NCBI RefSeq assembly: GCF_023715465.1
Contig: NZ_JAMBOE010000021.1
Span: 1 to 64,000 of the forward strand
Origin: Paenibacillus macerans
GTDB taxonomy: Bacteria; Bacillota; Bacilli; Paenibacillales; Paenibacillaceae
Direction of reading: 5' to 3'
Length of the DNA stretch: 64,000 bases
A program made the translations under genes and the position numbers. Of the stretch, positions 42,357-50,024 are shown in pieces. Positions within the stretch are counted from its first letter, which is position 1. Every line of letters begins with the position of its first letter. Under the pieces are notes generated by a model. The model saw nothing but the letters and a program-made list of their open reading frames with translations. It did not search any database and was not told where the DNA came from.

Positions 42357-42479
42357 GCAAAACGCACGCAAGGGAAACTGCTTTTCGAAAAGGCTGCCCT
42401 GTGCCGCTTGGCACAATCGGATACTAATTCCCTAAACTAGTCGAAGTAACCCTTTCTGGCGCCTCGCGTTTGTTTTTGC
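42357..42479 (-). ncRNA. Y-RNA-like unit 2 of the array
   Basis: About 123 nt. The closing stem has two parts: GCAAAAAC with GTTTTGC (one bulge), then ACGCGAGG with CCTTGCGT. After the CGCCA bulge GAAAGGG pairs with CCTTTTC, then TTACTTCG. The inner region holds two hairpins: ACTAGTT/AATTAGT and TGTGCC-AAGC-GGCACA. It lacks a T arm. It is separated from unit 1 by only six bases. Confidence 0.78.
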
Positions 42480-42485
42480 CCGTTT

Positions 42486-42637
42486 GGTTAAAGCTCGCTC
42501 GAGGAATAAGGCGGACAGGCACATAAACTGCTCTACCCCTGAGCTATTCCGCCAACCGGCGGAAGTTGGATTCGAACCAACGACCAGTCGCTTAACAGGC
42601 GAAGTATCCCGTCCAAGCGCCTCGGCAATCTTTAACC
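42486..42637 (-). ncRNA. Y-RNA-like unit 1 of the array, carrying a circularly permuted tRNA-like domain
   Basis: About 152 nt. The closing stem pairs GGTTAAAG with CTTTAACC and CGAGG with CCTCG. After the CGCTT bulge GGACGGG (42614-42608) pairs with CCTGTCC (42519-42513), then ATACTTCGCC. The inner domain reads, in order: T arm GTTGG TTCGAAT CCAAC (42581-42565), acceptor 3' strand TTCCGCC, loop GGTT, acceptor 5' strand GGCGGAA, TA, D arm GCTC AGGGGTA GAGC (42544-42530). These are all canonical tRNA elements in permuted order, with the anticodon arm replaced by the Y stem. Bacterial Y RNAs are known to mimic tRNA. Confidence 0.85.
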
Positions 42638-42743
42638 TACCGGCCTTCACCTTGCGGCGATGACCTTGTGTACCTATCTTCGCTCATATTGTTGCCCGCG
42701 AACATGGCGAAAGTATTACGACAGAGAAAAAATTAATCCACCG

Positions 42744-42758
42744 AAGCAAAAATTGCTT
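42744..42758. promoter_or_regulatory. Palindrome in the divergent RNA-array/moxR promoter region
   Basis: AAGCAA-AAA-TTGCTT is a perfect inverted repeat with a 3-base centre, midway between the two divergent units. It is a candidate operator, perhaps for one of the WYL proteins encoded 3 kb away. The promoter of the RNA array itself is not clear in 42638-42740. Confidence 0.4.
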
Positions 42759-42794
42759 AAACCGATTTTTACTGCCAAACCGTCTAAATCGTTG

Positions 42795-42803
42795 TGGTAT
42801 TAT
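42795..42803 (+). promoter_or_regulatory. Extended -10 promoter of moxR
   Basis: TGTGGTATTAT (TGn before TATTAT at 42798-42803) lies 35 bp before the moxR start. The -35 is weak. Confidence 0.45.
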
Positions 42804-42837
42804 TGCTGTAACGTTAATTTGTGGAAGGAATCGATGC

Positions 42838-43899
42838 ATGAATATTTCCGTTTCTGTTACATCCAAACAATTGATGGAGCTTTTATTAAATGTCGCCGTC
42901 GTCCGGCCGGTTTTTATTTGGGGGCCGCCGGGCATCGGAAAATCTTCCCTCGTGCAAAAGTTCGCCGATATGGTTGGGCTGCCTTGCGTTTCGCTATTGG
43001 GGAGCCAACTCGCGCCCGAAGACCTGATCGGCGTACCGCAGATCGTCGATGGAACGAGCCGTTTTTGCCCACCTAGCATGATTGCCCGAAATGAACCTTA
43101 CTGTTTATTTTTGGACGAGTTGAACGCTTGCACGCATGAGGTACAAAAGGCTTTTTACAGCCTGATTCTGGAAAAGCGCATAGGCGAATACCGGCTGCCG
43201 GAGGGGTCGGTTGTGGTTGGGGCGGGTAACCGGGCGCAGGACAGCGCCATCGTGAAACCCATGTCATCCGCGTTAATGAACCGCATGTTCCATGTTCAAC
43301 TAAGGGTTGCCCACCGGGAATGGCTGGAATGGGCCTACGACAGCGGTATTCACCCGCTGGTGATCAGCTACATCGAGACACGGCCCGATCATCTATGGGT
43401 ACAGCCTCCTAAGCATGAAGAGCCGTTCTCTACGCCAAGATCATGGCATATGTTGAGCGATGCGCTGAAGGAATACGGGGACCAGTTGCAGCCGGAAACG
43501 CTTGAGATTCTGGCGACGGGCTGTTTGTCGCCCCATCATGCCGGTCAATTCAAGGCTTTCTATAAGCAGACCAGCAACAAATATAAATTGCACGAAATTC
43601 TGGAGGGCGAAGCAAACTGGCCGCATGAACCGGAAGACCGGGATGTACTGTACTTCATGGCGCAGTCTTTCCGCGCCCATTTGATTAAGGAATTGCCCGC
43701 AGCCAAAGATATGCTCGCCGAGCACCACAAAAGGCTTGCGCACCGGGCCAAAGCATTGATCAAAAGCCTAAGCGCGATCAGTCTCGAGATCGCCCAACTA
43801 GCCGTTTCCAAGAGCGAAGCGGGCGAAAGTCTTCCGGACTGGTTCCTTGTGGAAATTGTCCGGGACTTGCCAAGACTGGTCCAGAAGAAGGATGCTTGA
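42838..43899 (+). CDS. MoxR-type AAA+ ATPase
   Basis: A 353-residue AAA+ ATPase. Walker A is GPPGIGKSS (29-37), Walker B is LFLDELN near residue 88, sensor 1 lies in VVGAGNR, and the arginine-finger region is near ALMNRMFHV. MoxR ATPases act as chaperone-like partners of VWA proteins, remodelling or activating complexes. Here the VWA partner is the next gene, separated by 2 bp. GTGGAAGGAATCG precedes the ATG. The pair is divergent from the Y-RNA-Ro60-RNA-repair operon, so it may be part of the same system. Confidence 0.9.
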   Translation: MNISVSVTSKQLMELLLNVAVVRPVFIWGPPGIGKSSLVQKFADMVGLPCVSLLGSQLAPEDLIGVPQIVDGTSRFCPPSMIARNEPYCLFLDELNACTHEVQKAFYSLILEKRIGEYRLPEGSVVVGAGNRAQDSAIVKPMSSALMNRMFHVQLRVAHREWLEWAYDSGIHPLVISYIETRPDHLWVQPPKHEEPFSTPRSWHMLSDALKEYGDQLQPETLEILATGCLSPHHAGQFKAFYKQTSNKYKLHEILEGEANWPHEPEDRDVLYFMAQSFRAHLIKELPAAKDMLAEHHKRLAHRAKALIKSLSAISLEIAQLAVSKSEAGESLPDWFLVEIVRDLPRLVQKKDA

Positions 43900-43901
43900 T
43901 T

Positions 43902-45713
43902 ATGGGGAAGCAAAAATCTAGAGAGTTGGACCCGGCAACAAAGTTATATACGGAGGGACTGCATTTCGTCTCCCGCCACCCGATGTTCGCACCCTTGGCG
44001 TCGCATGCTCATTTTGTACGCGCGGAGAGCAATCTTTGTCCGGATAGCGGCTGGGCCGTTGTGACCAGCAACGGGTATATCCACGTCCATCCCAAGCGCA
44101 GAGCTCTGCCCGAGGAATGGATATACATCCTGGCCCATGCCCTGCTGCATCTGGGCTTCGGACACTTCAAGCAGATGGAGCGGCAGGACCTATGGAATGC
44201 AGCCTGCGACTGTTTTATCGCGAAGTTTCTTTATGATATGAAACTGGGAAAGCCTCCTGAAGGGATGGATGGCCCTGTGGAGATTGCGACCAGGAGCGAA
44301 GAAGAGCTCTACCGCAGTTTTATGGAGCGCGGGCTTCCCCCCGCTTATCAACATTTGGGGACGGCGGGGCATGGTTATCAGGATTTGCTGCTGAATCCGC
44401 GGACCTCAAGTCGTTCCTACTGGAGCAATAAAGATGTGGATTGGCAGGACTGTCTGGGCAAAGGTCTGGCCATGGCCGTAACGAGCGCGGTCAATGTTTC
44501 CGCGGGATATGAAGCCTACCTGGGCGCTAACCGGGACGTGCTGACGCCCGCCATGAAAGCCCGTAACTGGTTTATCAGCAGCTATCCGCTCATGGGGGCT
44601 ATGGCAGCCGATTTTCAGCTCATAGAAGATCCGCTGCTCTGCACACGGCTATCGATCTCCGTTGCCGCTGTTGATGCCGAGGCCAAAGAGATCTATGTTA
44701 ACCCCGCCGCGGGACTTGACGAACAGGAGTGCCGCTTTGTGCTAGCGCATGAATTTCTGCATGTGGGATTAAGGCATCATGCCCGTGCCGAAGGGAGAGA
44801 CACCTATTTATGGAATGTCGCCTGCGATTATGTCATCAATCAATGGCTAATGGAAATGGGGTTAGGCGCTCTCCCCAGGGTTGGGGGGCTATACGACCCG
44901 GAGTTGAAGGGCTTGTCTGCCGAATCCGTTTACGATCGTATCGTCACCGATATGAGGCTGTATCGCAAGCTGGCTACGTTTCGGGGAGTAGGCTTGGGGG
45001 ATATTTTGATGCCGCGGGAGCCGGACTGGTGGAATCGGAAGGATGGGCTTACGCTCGATGAATTCTACCGCAGTTGCTTGAGCCAAGGGCTTGATTATCA
45101 TTTTGACCAGAACCGCGGTTTCCTCCCTGCGGGATTGATTGAAGAAATCCGCGCCCTGTCCCAACCCCCAATCCTGTGGGATGTGGAACTGGCGAAATGG
45201 TTCGATCACTACTTCTCCCCGCTGGAAAAAGTACGGACATATTCCCGGATTAGCCGCAGGCAATCCGCCAGTCCCGATATTCCCAGGCCGAGATGGGTGC
45301 CGGATGCCGGGGCCGAAGAGGGGCGGACTTTCGGGGTCGTGTTGGATACTTCGGGTTCGATGGATACGAAACTGCTCGGAAAAGCGCTCGGGGCTACCGC
45401 CAGCTATAGCATGTCGCGGGATGTTCCGTTGGTACGCGTCGTGTTTTGCGACGCGGCCGTTTATGACCAGGGCTACCTTCCCCCGGAAGTGATTGCGGAC
45501 CGCGTTTCCGTCAAAGGCCGGGGCGGCACTGTTCTGCAGCCGGGAATCGATTTGTTGGAGCATGCCGAGGATTTTCCGAAGAGCGGACCGCTCCTGATCA
45601 TCACCGACGGCTTCTGCGACCGGGTCCGGGTTCACCGCGAGCACGCTTTTCTGATCCCGAAAGGCCATCACCTTCCGTTTGTGCCTAAAGGCCAGGTGTT
45701 CCGGATGGACTAG
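43902..45713 (+). CDS. VWA protein with duplicated metallopeptidase-like DUF2201 domains
   Basis: A 603-residue protein with three parts. The first zincin-like domain has HALLHLGFGH (His79-His83), lacking the catalytic Glu of HExxH. The second has an intact HEFLHVGLRHH (residues 283-293). The C-terminal VWA-like domain has DTSGSMD near residue 484 and TDGFCD later. This is the DUF2201/COG3864 architecture that pairs with MoxR ATPases. A substrate is not known. The intact HExxH suggests it could be an active protease. AAGGATGC lies before the ATG at 43902, close to the moxR stop. Confidence 0.87.
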   Translation: MGKQKSRELDPATKLYTEGLHFVSRHPMFAPLASHAHFVRAESNLCPDSGWAVVTSNGYIHVHPKRRALPEEWIYILAHALLHLGFGHFKQMERQDLWNAACDCFIAKFLYDMKLGKPPEGMDGPVEIATRSEEELYRSFMERGLPPAYQHLGTAGHGYQDLLLNPRTSSRSYWSNKDVDWQDCLGKGLAMAVTSAVNVSAGYEAYLGANRDVLTPAMKARNWFISSYPLMGAMAADFQLIEDPLLCTRLSISVAAVDAEAKEIYVNPAAGLDEQECRFVLAHEFLHVGLRHHARAEGRDTYLWNVACDYVINQWLMEMGLGALPRVGGLYDPELKGLSAESVYDRIVTDMRLYRKLATFRGVGLGDILMPREPDWWNRKDGLTLDEFYRSCLSQGLDYHFDQNRGFLPAGLIEEIRALSQPPILWDVELAKWFDHYFSPLEKVRTYSRISRRQSASPDIPRPRWVPDAGAEEGRTFGVVLDTSGSMDTKLLGKALGATASYSMSRDVPLVRVVFCDAAVYDQGYLPPEVIADRVSVKGRGGTVLQPGIDLLEHAEDFPKSGPLLIITDGFCDRVRVHREHAFLIPKGHHLPFVPKGQVFRMD

Positions 45714-45771
45714 TAGAACGGTAATCAGACATTGCGGAGACATAAGGGAAAAAATGGCTTGCGAAAAAAAT

Positions 45772-45956
45772 CTAACGGTTGTGAGCAACGCTATATGGGC
45801 AAAAACGAGCGTATACATAATGTAACGGTTGCCAGCGAGCCTATTTCCTGTTTTTTCGGCAGTAAAGGGGCGGTTTCGCCTAAATAAGCGCGATGACAAC
45901 CGTTAAAAAAGGAAATCCTGTTTTTTCGCTCAAATAAGCACGATAGCAACCGTTAG
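45772..45956. repeat. Intergenic repeat element B, copy 2
   Basis: Two forward CTAACGGTTG/GTAACGGTTG units are followed by two inverted units ending GACAACCGTTAA and GCAACCGTTAG. It has the same order, spacing and length (about 185 bp) as copy 1 at 20383. It lies between the VWA gene and the WYL genes. Confidence 0.82.
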
Positions 45957-46063
45957 CGTAGAAAATGTTCGGATGGACTAGCGATAAGCTCCTTTCCACC
46001 TTTCCCATCCCCTGTTACAATTAGGAAATAGCATCTTTGAGGAAACGGGTGGATGGAACAGCT

Positions 46064-47374
46064 ATGGCCAAGGAAAGCTTTGATAAGGAAATCCAGTTTC
46101 TGCGCATGCTTGTGCTGACCAGCGGAGCTTACAGCAGACAGCAGTTTGCGAAGCGTCTCGGCATCTCTGTGCATACGTTCGACAAGACGATCCGCCGGCT
46201 GAAGGAGATCGTCAGCACCATGCATCAGCATTTGCCGGAGGAGCAGGGGAAGGAGCTCGTCGAGGCGATTCGCTTCAATTACTATGAATCGACCGATCCG
46301 ATGCTGCTTTTCCTGTTTCGCGCCAAGTCGCTAAAGGAGTCCGAATCGCAAAGGATTTCGCTGCTCCTTGCAGCGCTGAACGAGCAGGCGCTGACGGCGA
46401 TGGAACTGATGGACATTTGCTGCGGCAGCCTGCCTGCGAACGTTCCGCTCCCCGACGAGAAAACGATCCGGTCGGACTTGAAATATTTGGAGGAAGTTGG
46501 CGTCATCAAGAAGGAATCCGGCTCCCGCCCTTACCGGTACCGGATGGACAACGACCTGGTACGGGAACTGTCGGATGAGGAACTCTACGATCTGTACGAT
46601 TTTGTCGACGTGATGGCAAGCACGCAGGTTCCTTCCGTCCAAGGCTATTTGCTCCGGGATGGATTAAAGAAGCATTTGCTGCGGGGGCAGGCCGAGCCGC
46701 AGGCGGTCGAGCCTTTTTTATATAAATATCATTATTATTCGCGTATTCTGGACGAGGCGCATTTGTTCACGCTGCTGGACGCCATCCGGCACCGCCGGAA
46801 AGTGCGGTTTCTGTATTTTTCGCCTAAAGCCAACAAGAGCTACGCCTCGCAAAATACAAACCCTTTGTTCGAGCGGGAAACAGCGGGCAAAGCTGAGCAA
46901 ACGCTCCCTTTAAAGGTCGTTTACGACCATCAGTATGGGCGCTGGTACCTGCTGGGAAACGGTAGAGAGGGCATCCGCAAGTACCGTATGGAGGGCATGA
47001 CGCAAATTGAGGAAGCGGACGCGGTGCCCGAGGCTTTATTCGAAGAGAAGACGGCCGAGCTGGAGGAGAAGATGAGGTACAGCTGGCTGATCGATACGGG
47101 CGCCCCGGTGACCGTGCGGGCAAGGTTTTTTAACCCGGGGCCGTCCGAACCGAATTTTGTCAAAGAACGTGTGCTGCTGCAGGGACAATGGGGGCGGATT
47201 GTGTCCGAGGACGAGGAAGCCTTCATCTACGAAATCACGGTGAACGGAACGACCGAAATCAAGCCTTGGCTGCGAAGCTTCGGATCGAGCTGCGAGGTGC
47301 TGGAGCCCCGTTATTTTCGCCGGGAAATGATTGCCGAATGGAAGGAGATCCAGGCGTACTATGAATCCGTTTGA
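46064..47374 (+). CDS. WYL-domain transcriptional regulator 1
   Basis: A 436-residue protein with an N-terminal winged helix-turn-helix (SRQQFAKRLGISVHTFDKTI), a second helical segment, a central WYL domain (the RKVRFLYFSP entry strand, then YGRWYLLGN) and a C-terminal WCX extension. WYL proteins sense nucleic acids or nucleotides and regulate defence and RNA repair genes. The ATG at 46064 is my choice; a GTG at 46049 with GAGG upstream is possible. It overlaps the second WYL gene by 14 bp, so the two likely act together. Confidence 0.85.
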   Translation: MAKESFDKEIQFLRMLVLTSGAYSRQQFAKRLGISVHTFDKTIRRLKEIVSTMHQHLPEEQGKELVEAIRFNYYESTDPMLLFLFRAKSLKESESQRISLLLAALNEQALTAMELMDICCGSLPANVPLPDEKTIRSDLKYLEEVGVIKKESGSRPYRYRMDNDLVRELSDEELYDLYDFVDVMASTQVPSVQGYLLRDGLKKHLLRGQAEPQAVEPFLYKYHYYSRILDEAHLFTLLDAIRHRRKVRFLYFSPKANKSYASQNTNPLFERETAGKAEQTLPLKVVYDHQYGRWYLLGNGREGIRKYRMEGMTQIEEADAVPEALFEEKTAELEEKMRYSWLIDTGAPVTVRARFFNPGPSEPNFVKERVLLQGQWGRIVSEDEEAFIYEITVNGTTEIKPWLRSFGSSCEVLEPRYFRREMIAEWKEIQAYYESV

Positions 47375-48197
47375 GAAAATTTTCAACTATCAGATCATCT
47401 CCCGGCTGGACGATGCCGGCACGTTTATGATCACCGCACACGAGCGGGCCTGGCTGAAAAAGATGCTGGAACATCCCGCGGCGGCCGAAGCTTTTACGGC
47501 GGAAACCAGGGACAAATTGCTTTCGCTCCTGGAAAAAGACCCGGCTATGGACACCTTCGGCCACCTGACCGAAAAGGCCAAAAGCGTGGAAAAGCAGGTG
47601 TATCACCCGCTGCTGCGCCCTTTACGCCGCTGTATCGCGGACGGAAGCGGAATTCGCATCACTTATAAGGTAAAGGGAGGCCGGGTTCACGAAGACCATT
47701 CCGGGGTGGCTTACAAGTTGGAGTATTCCATGGTTAAGCGCGAGTGGTATTTGCTCTGGTACAACCTGCGGCGTCGTGCGCTCATGAGCACCCGGCTGGC
47801 GAAAATCGCCGCCGTTGCGGCCGAACCGGCCGCGCCCACCGCTTCGGAACGGGCGCTCGCAGCTGTCAAGCGGTCGCTTGATGCGCGGAAGACGCAGGCC
47901 CTGGTGGAAGTCGGCCGGGAGTACCATATGGAACTGTCCCGCATCCTCTACGCCTTCTCGTGTTTCGAGAAGACTGTCGACTATGATGAAGGCCGCGGTA
48001 CGTACCGCATACGGGTATGTTTTTTGGCCGATGAAGCCGAATATCTGCTTTCCAAAATCCGCTTCCTCGGGAAGCGCGTCCGGGTCATCGAAGGCGATTA
48101 TTTAAAGCGCAGAATGCTGGAGGCCTCCACCAAGGCGTTGGAGAGATATGGCGCCCTCGATACGGCGGAAGATATCCCGGGAGAGTTGTCTTCATAA
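47361..48197 (+). CDS. WYL-domain protein 2
   Basis: A 278-residue protein with an N-terminal helical region that has no clear DNA-binding motif, a WYL domain (GIRITYKVKGG, then KREWYLLWYN) and a C-terminal WCX-like region. The start codon overlaps the end of WYL protein 1, which supports a heteromeric sensor-regulator pair. Position between the MoxR-VWA pair and unrelated genes suggests it closes the RNA-repair island. Target genes cannot be read from sequence. Confidence 0.85.
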   Translation: MNPFEKIFNYQIISRLDDAGTFMITAHERAWLKKMLEHPAAAEAFTAETRDKLLSLLEKDPAMDTFGHLTEKAKSVEKQVYHPLLRPLRRCIADGSGIRITYKVKGGRVHEDHSGVAYKLEYSMVKREWYLLWYNLRRRALMSTRLAKIAAVAAEPAAPTASERALAAVKRSLDARKTQALVEVGREYHMELSRILYAFSCFEKTVDYDEGRGTYRIRVCFLADEAEYLLSKIRFLGKRVRVIEGDYLKRRMLEASTKALERYGALDTAEDIPGELSS

Positions 48198-48199
48198 AA

Positions 48200-48388
48200 C
48201 TACTTCCGCCGATTTTTCGTAAACCGCATATATGTAATTATGGCCGCAATCATCATGGCGAGGAAGCCGACGTTGCTTGCCCAATCCTTGGTCATTCCCA
48301 GCAACATGCACAGGTTGGTCACCAGGCTGTTCGTCAGCAGCGCGATCAGAATTAAAAAGATCGGCCTCCATAAGTTGTATCCTCTCAT
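48200..48388 (-). CDS. Small two-helix membrane protein
   Basis: A 62-residue protein with a basic start (MRGYNLWR), two predicted membrane helices (about 9-30 and 37-54) and a basic tail (FTKNRRK). No family is recognised with certainty, and similar short proteins occur in Paenibacillus. AAGGAGAGTGTTGC precedes the ATG at 48388 on the minus strand, a strong ribosome site. It converges with WYL protein 2, two bases away. Confidence 0.65.
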   Translation of the reverse strand: MRGYNLWRPIFLILIALLTNSLVTNLCMLLGMTKDWASNVGFLAMMIAAIITYMRFTKNRRK

Positions 48389-48485
48389 GCAACACTCTCC
48401 TTATCGATATAGACAGCGCTTTCAAGATATTTCTATTACCATACTTTAACATAAAGCCCGGCAAAATATAATTTCAATTGATGGA

Positions 48486-49172
48486 TCATACTGGAAGCAG
48501 GGAGGAAACTTCATGGTAGATAAGCGCGTGCTTTTCCTCCAGCTCCAGAGCCCCGTCGATCACACGCATGTTTTCCTTGTGGGCCAACTCCTGGAACTTC
48601 TCGGCAACGGCGCGGACATTTTGAAGATTTCCCATCAATGGGCTCTGTCCGTCGATACGCTGCCGGTTTCTTTCATAACTCACGCCCGGGGGCGTATTTA
48701 AAAAGATAGCCAGATCCGGCGCCGGAATCGAGCGGTACAGCATACGGACGACAGCTTCATCGACCCAGAAACTCCGGTACACGATATCGTCATGCCAATA
48801 CCTGTCCACGACCAAATGAACGCCGGCCTCCACAAGCGGCTTCAGGCATTCGTGGTAAACCTGCAGGCAGCCACCGGCAAATACGGACGTGACGGCCAGG
48901 GCATTCCCGGCATTTTGCAGCGTTTCCGTATATACAAAGTCATGCATTAGCGGAAAACGGTTTTGCCAATCGATGCACAGCCTGGTAAAAATCACGTCGA
49001 ACTCCTTAAGCTCCTCTACCTTTTGCCTGGACCGTTCCCCGTAATCCTCCGCCTCAAACTGCAGCCTGGCACACTTCATCCCGGCCTGTTCCAGTTTTTC
49101 CTGCAGGAGCGTGAGCTGCGTGCTTTTTCCGGCACCGTCGAGTCCGCTGATGCTTATGATCTTTCCGCTCAC
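48486..49172 (-). CDS. Thymidylate/deoxynucleoside kinase-like P-loop enzyme
   Basis: A 228-residue P-loop NMP-kinase-fold enzyme. Walker A is SGLDGAGKST close to the N terminus, the DR(Y/W)-type motif appears as VVDRYWHDD, and a lid-like region lies around NRQRIDGQSP. It is related to thymidylate kinases, but the sequence departs from standard Tmk, so the substrate may be another (deoxy)nucleotide. The GTG at 49172 has AAGGAGGTTTCGCG upstream; the ATG at 49190 overlaps that site. It is transcribed alone. Confidence 0.75.
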   Translation of the reverse strand: MSGKIISISGLDGAGKSTQLTLLQEKLEQAGMKCARLQFEAEDYGERSRQKVEELKEFDVIFTRLCIDWQNRFPLMHDFVYTETLQNAGNALAVTSVFAGGCLQVYHECLKPLVEAGVHLVVDRYWHDDIVYRSFWVDEAVVRMLYRSIPAPDLAIFLNTPPGVSYERNRQRIDGQSPLMGNLQNVRAVAEKFQELAHKENMRVIDGALELEEKHALIYHEVSSLLPV

Positions 49173-49354
49173 CCGCGAAACCTCCTTCATATGATTGTTG
49201 AGCAACAGATTACGATCCACTATAACCGTATTACGGGCCAGACTCTATAAAGATTCGTACAGTCGGGCGCCAAGCATATATACCTGCAGGCTTATTTATA
49301 GTAAAATATGCCTATCATTTTGCAATTTGCACCTTAGAACGGAGGATAACAACA

Positions 49355-50014
49355 ATGATGAAAGGCTTACGTTTACTGACAGCGCTCTGCGCGCTGCTGG
49401 CATTGGGCACGGCGGCGACCGCCTGCGCGCCTGTGGAGGCGCTGCTGTCTTCATCCGGCGGCAGCTCGCAGACCGATCCGAACGGGATATTTACGCCTCT
49501 TAATCTCGCTATTCGAGACGGGAACGTAGAGGAGGTAAAGAAGCTGTTGGAGCAAGGGGCTTCCCCCAATGAGGACGCCGACTACGGAAGCGGGGCGGAA
49601 TCGATTCCTGTCGGCAATCTGTCGCTGGCGGTCAACTTCAACAAGGAGCCGCTGGAAATGGTGCAGCTGCTGCTGGAAGCCGGGGCCGATCCGCAAAAGG
49701 ATCCCTTTGCGCTGGACGACGCCATTGAAAAGGGTGAGCTGGAGGTTGTAAGCCTGCTGCTGCAGCATGGCGCCGACCCGAATCAAGGGCTTCAGGCTGC
49801 GGTCATGTACGATCAGATGGAAATCGCCGCGCTGCTGCTGCAAAACGGAGCCGATCCGAATCAGGGCGTAACGCTGGCCAGAACGACCTATAACGCCAGA
49901 ATGCTGGAGCTGCTCGAAGAGGCCGGAGCAACGGTAGAGCAGCTTCCGAGAGAACAGACCCACCCGGAAGACTATACCCGAAGCGAAGACGGGTCCCTGA
50001 TCCGCCTGCACTAA
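49355..50014 (+). CDS. Ankyrin-repeat lipoprotein
   Basis: A 219-residue exported protein. The signal sequence ends in a lipobox-like TAAC/TATAC region with the cysteine near residue 24, followed by a Ser/Gly linker and about four ankyrin repeats (LNLAIRDGNVEEVKKLLEQG; LLLEAGADPQ; LLLQHGADPN; LLLQNGADPN). It would be anchored on the outer face of the membrane and bind protein partners. AACGGAGGATAAC precedes the start. No linked partner is evident. Confidence 0.83.
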   Translation: MMKGLRLLTALCALLALGTAATACAPVEALLSSSGGSSQTDPNGIFTPLNLAIRDGNVEEVKKLLEQGASPNEDADYGSGAESIPVGNLSLAVNFNKEPLEMVQLLLEAGADPQKDPFALDDAIEKGELEVVSLLLQHGADPNQGLQAAVMYDQMEIAALLLQNGADPNQGVTLARTTYNARMLELLEEAGATVEQLPREQTHPEDYTRSEDGSLIRLH

Positions 50015-50024
50015 ACCGCCTGCG

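Noticed and set aside
42175..42414. N-terminal extension of the Ro60 protein through the RNA array
   Set aside because: An open frame continues upstream, but the ribosome site and the TROVE start fit the ATG at 42174, and the extension would translate structured RNA.
42530..42581. Ordinary tRNA gene
   Set aside because: T arm, acceptor and D arm are canonical but in permuted order, there is no anticodon arm, and the domain sits inside a longer paired RNA. It is annotated as part of a Y-RNA-like unit.
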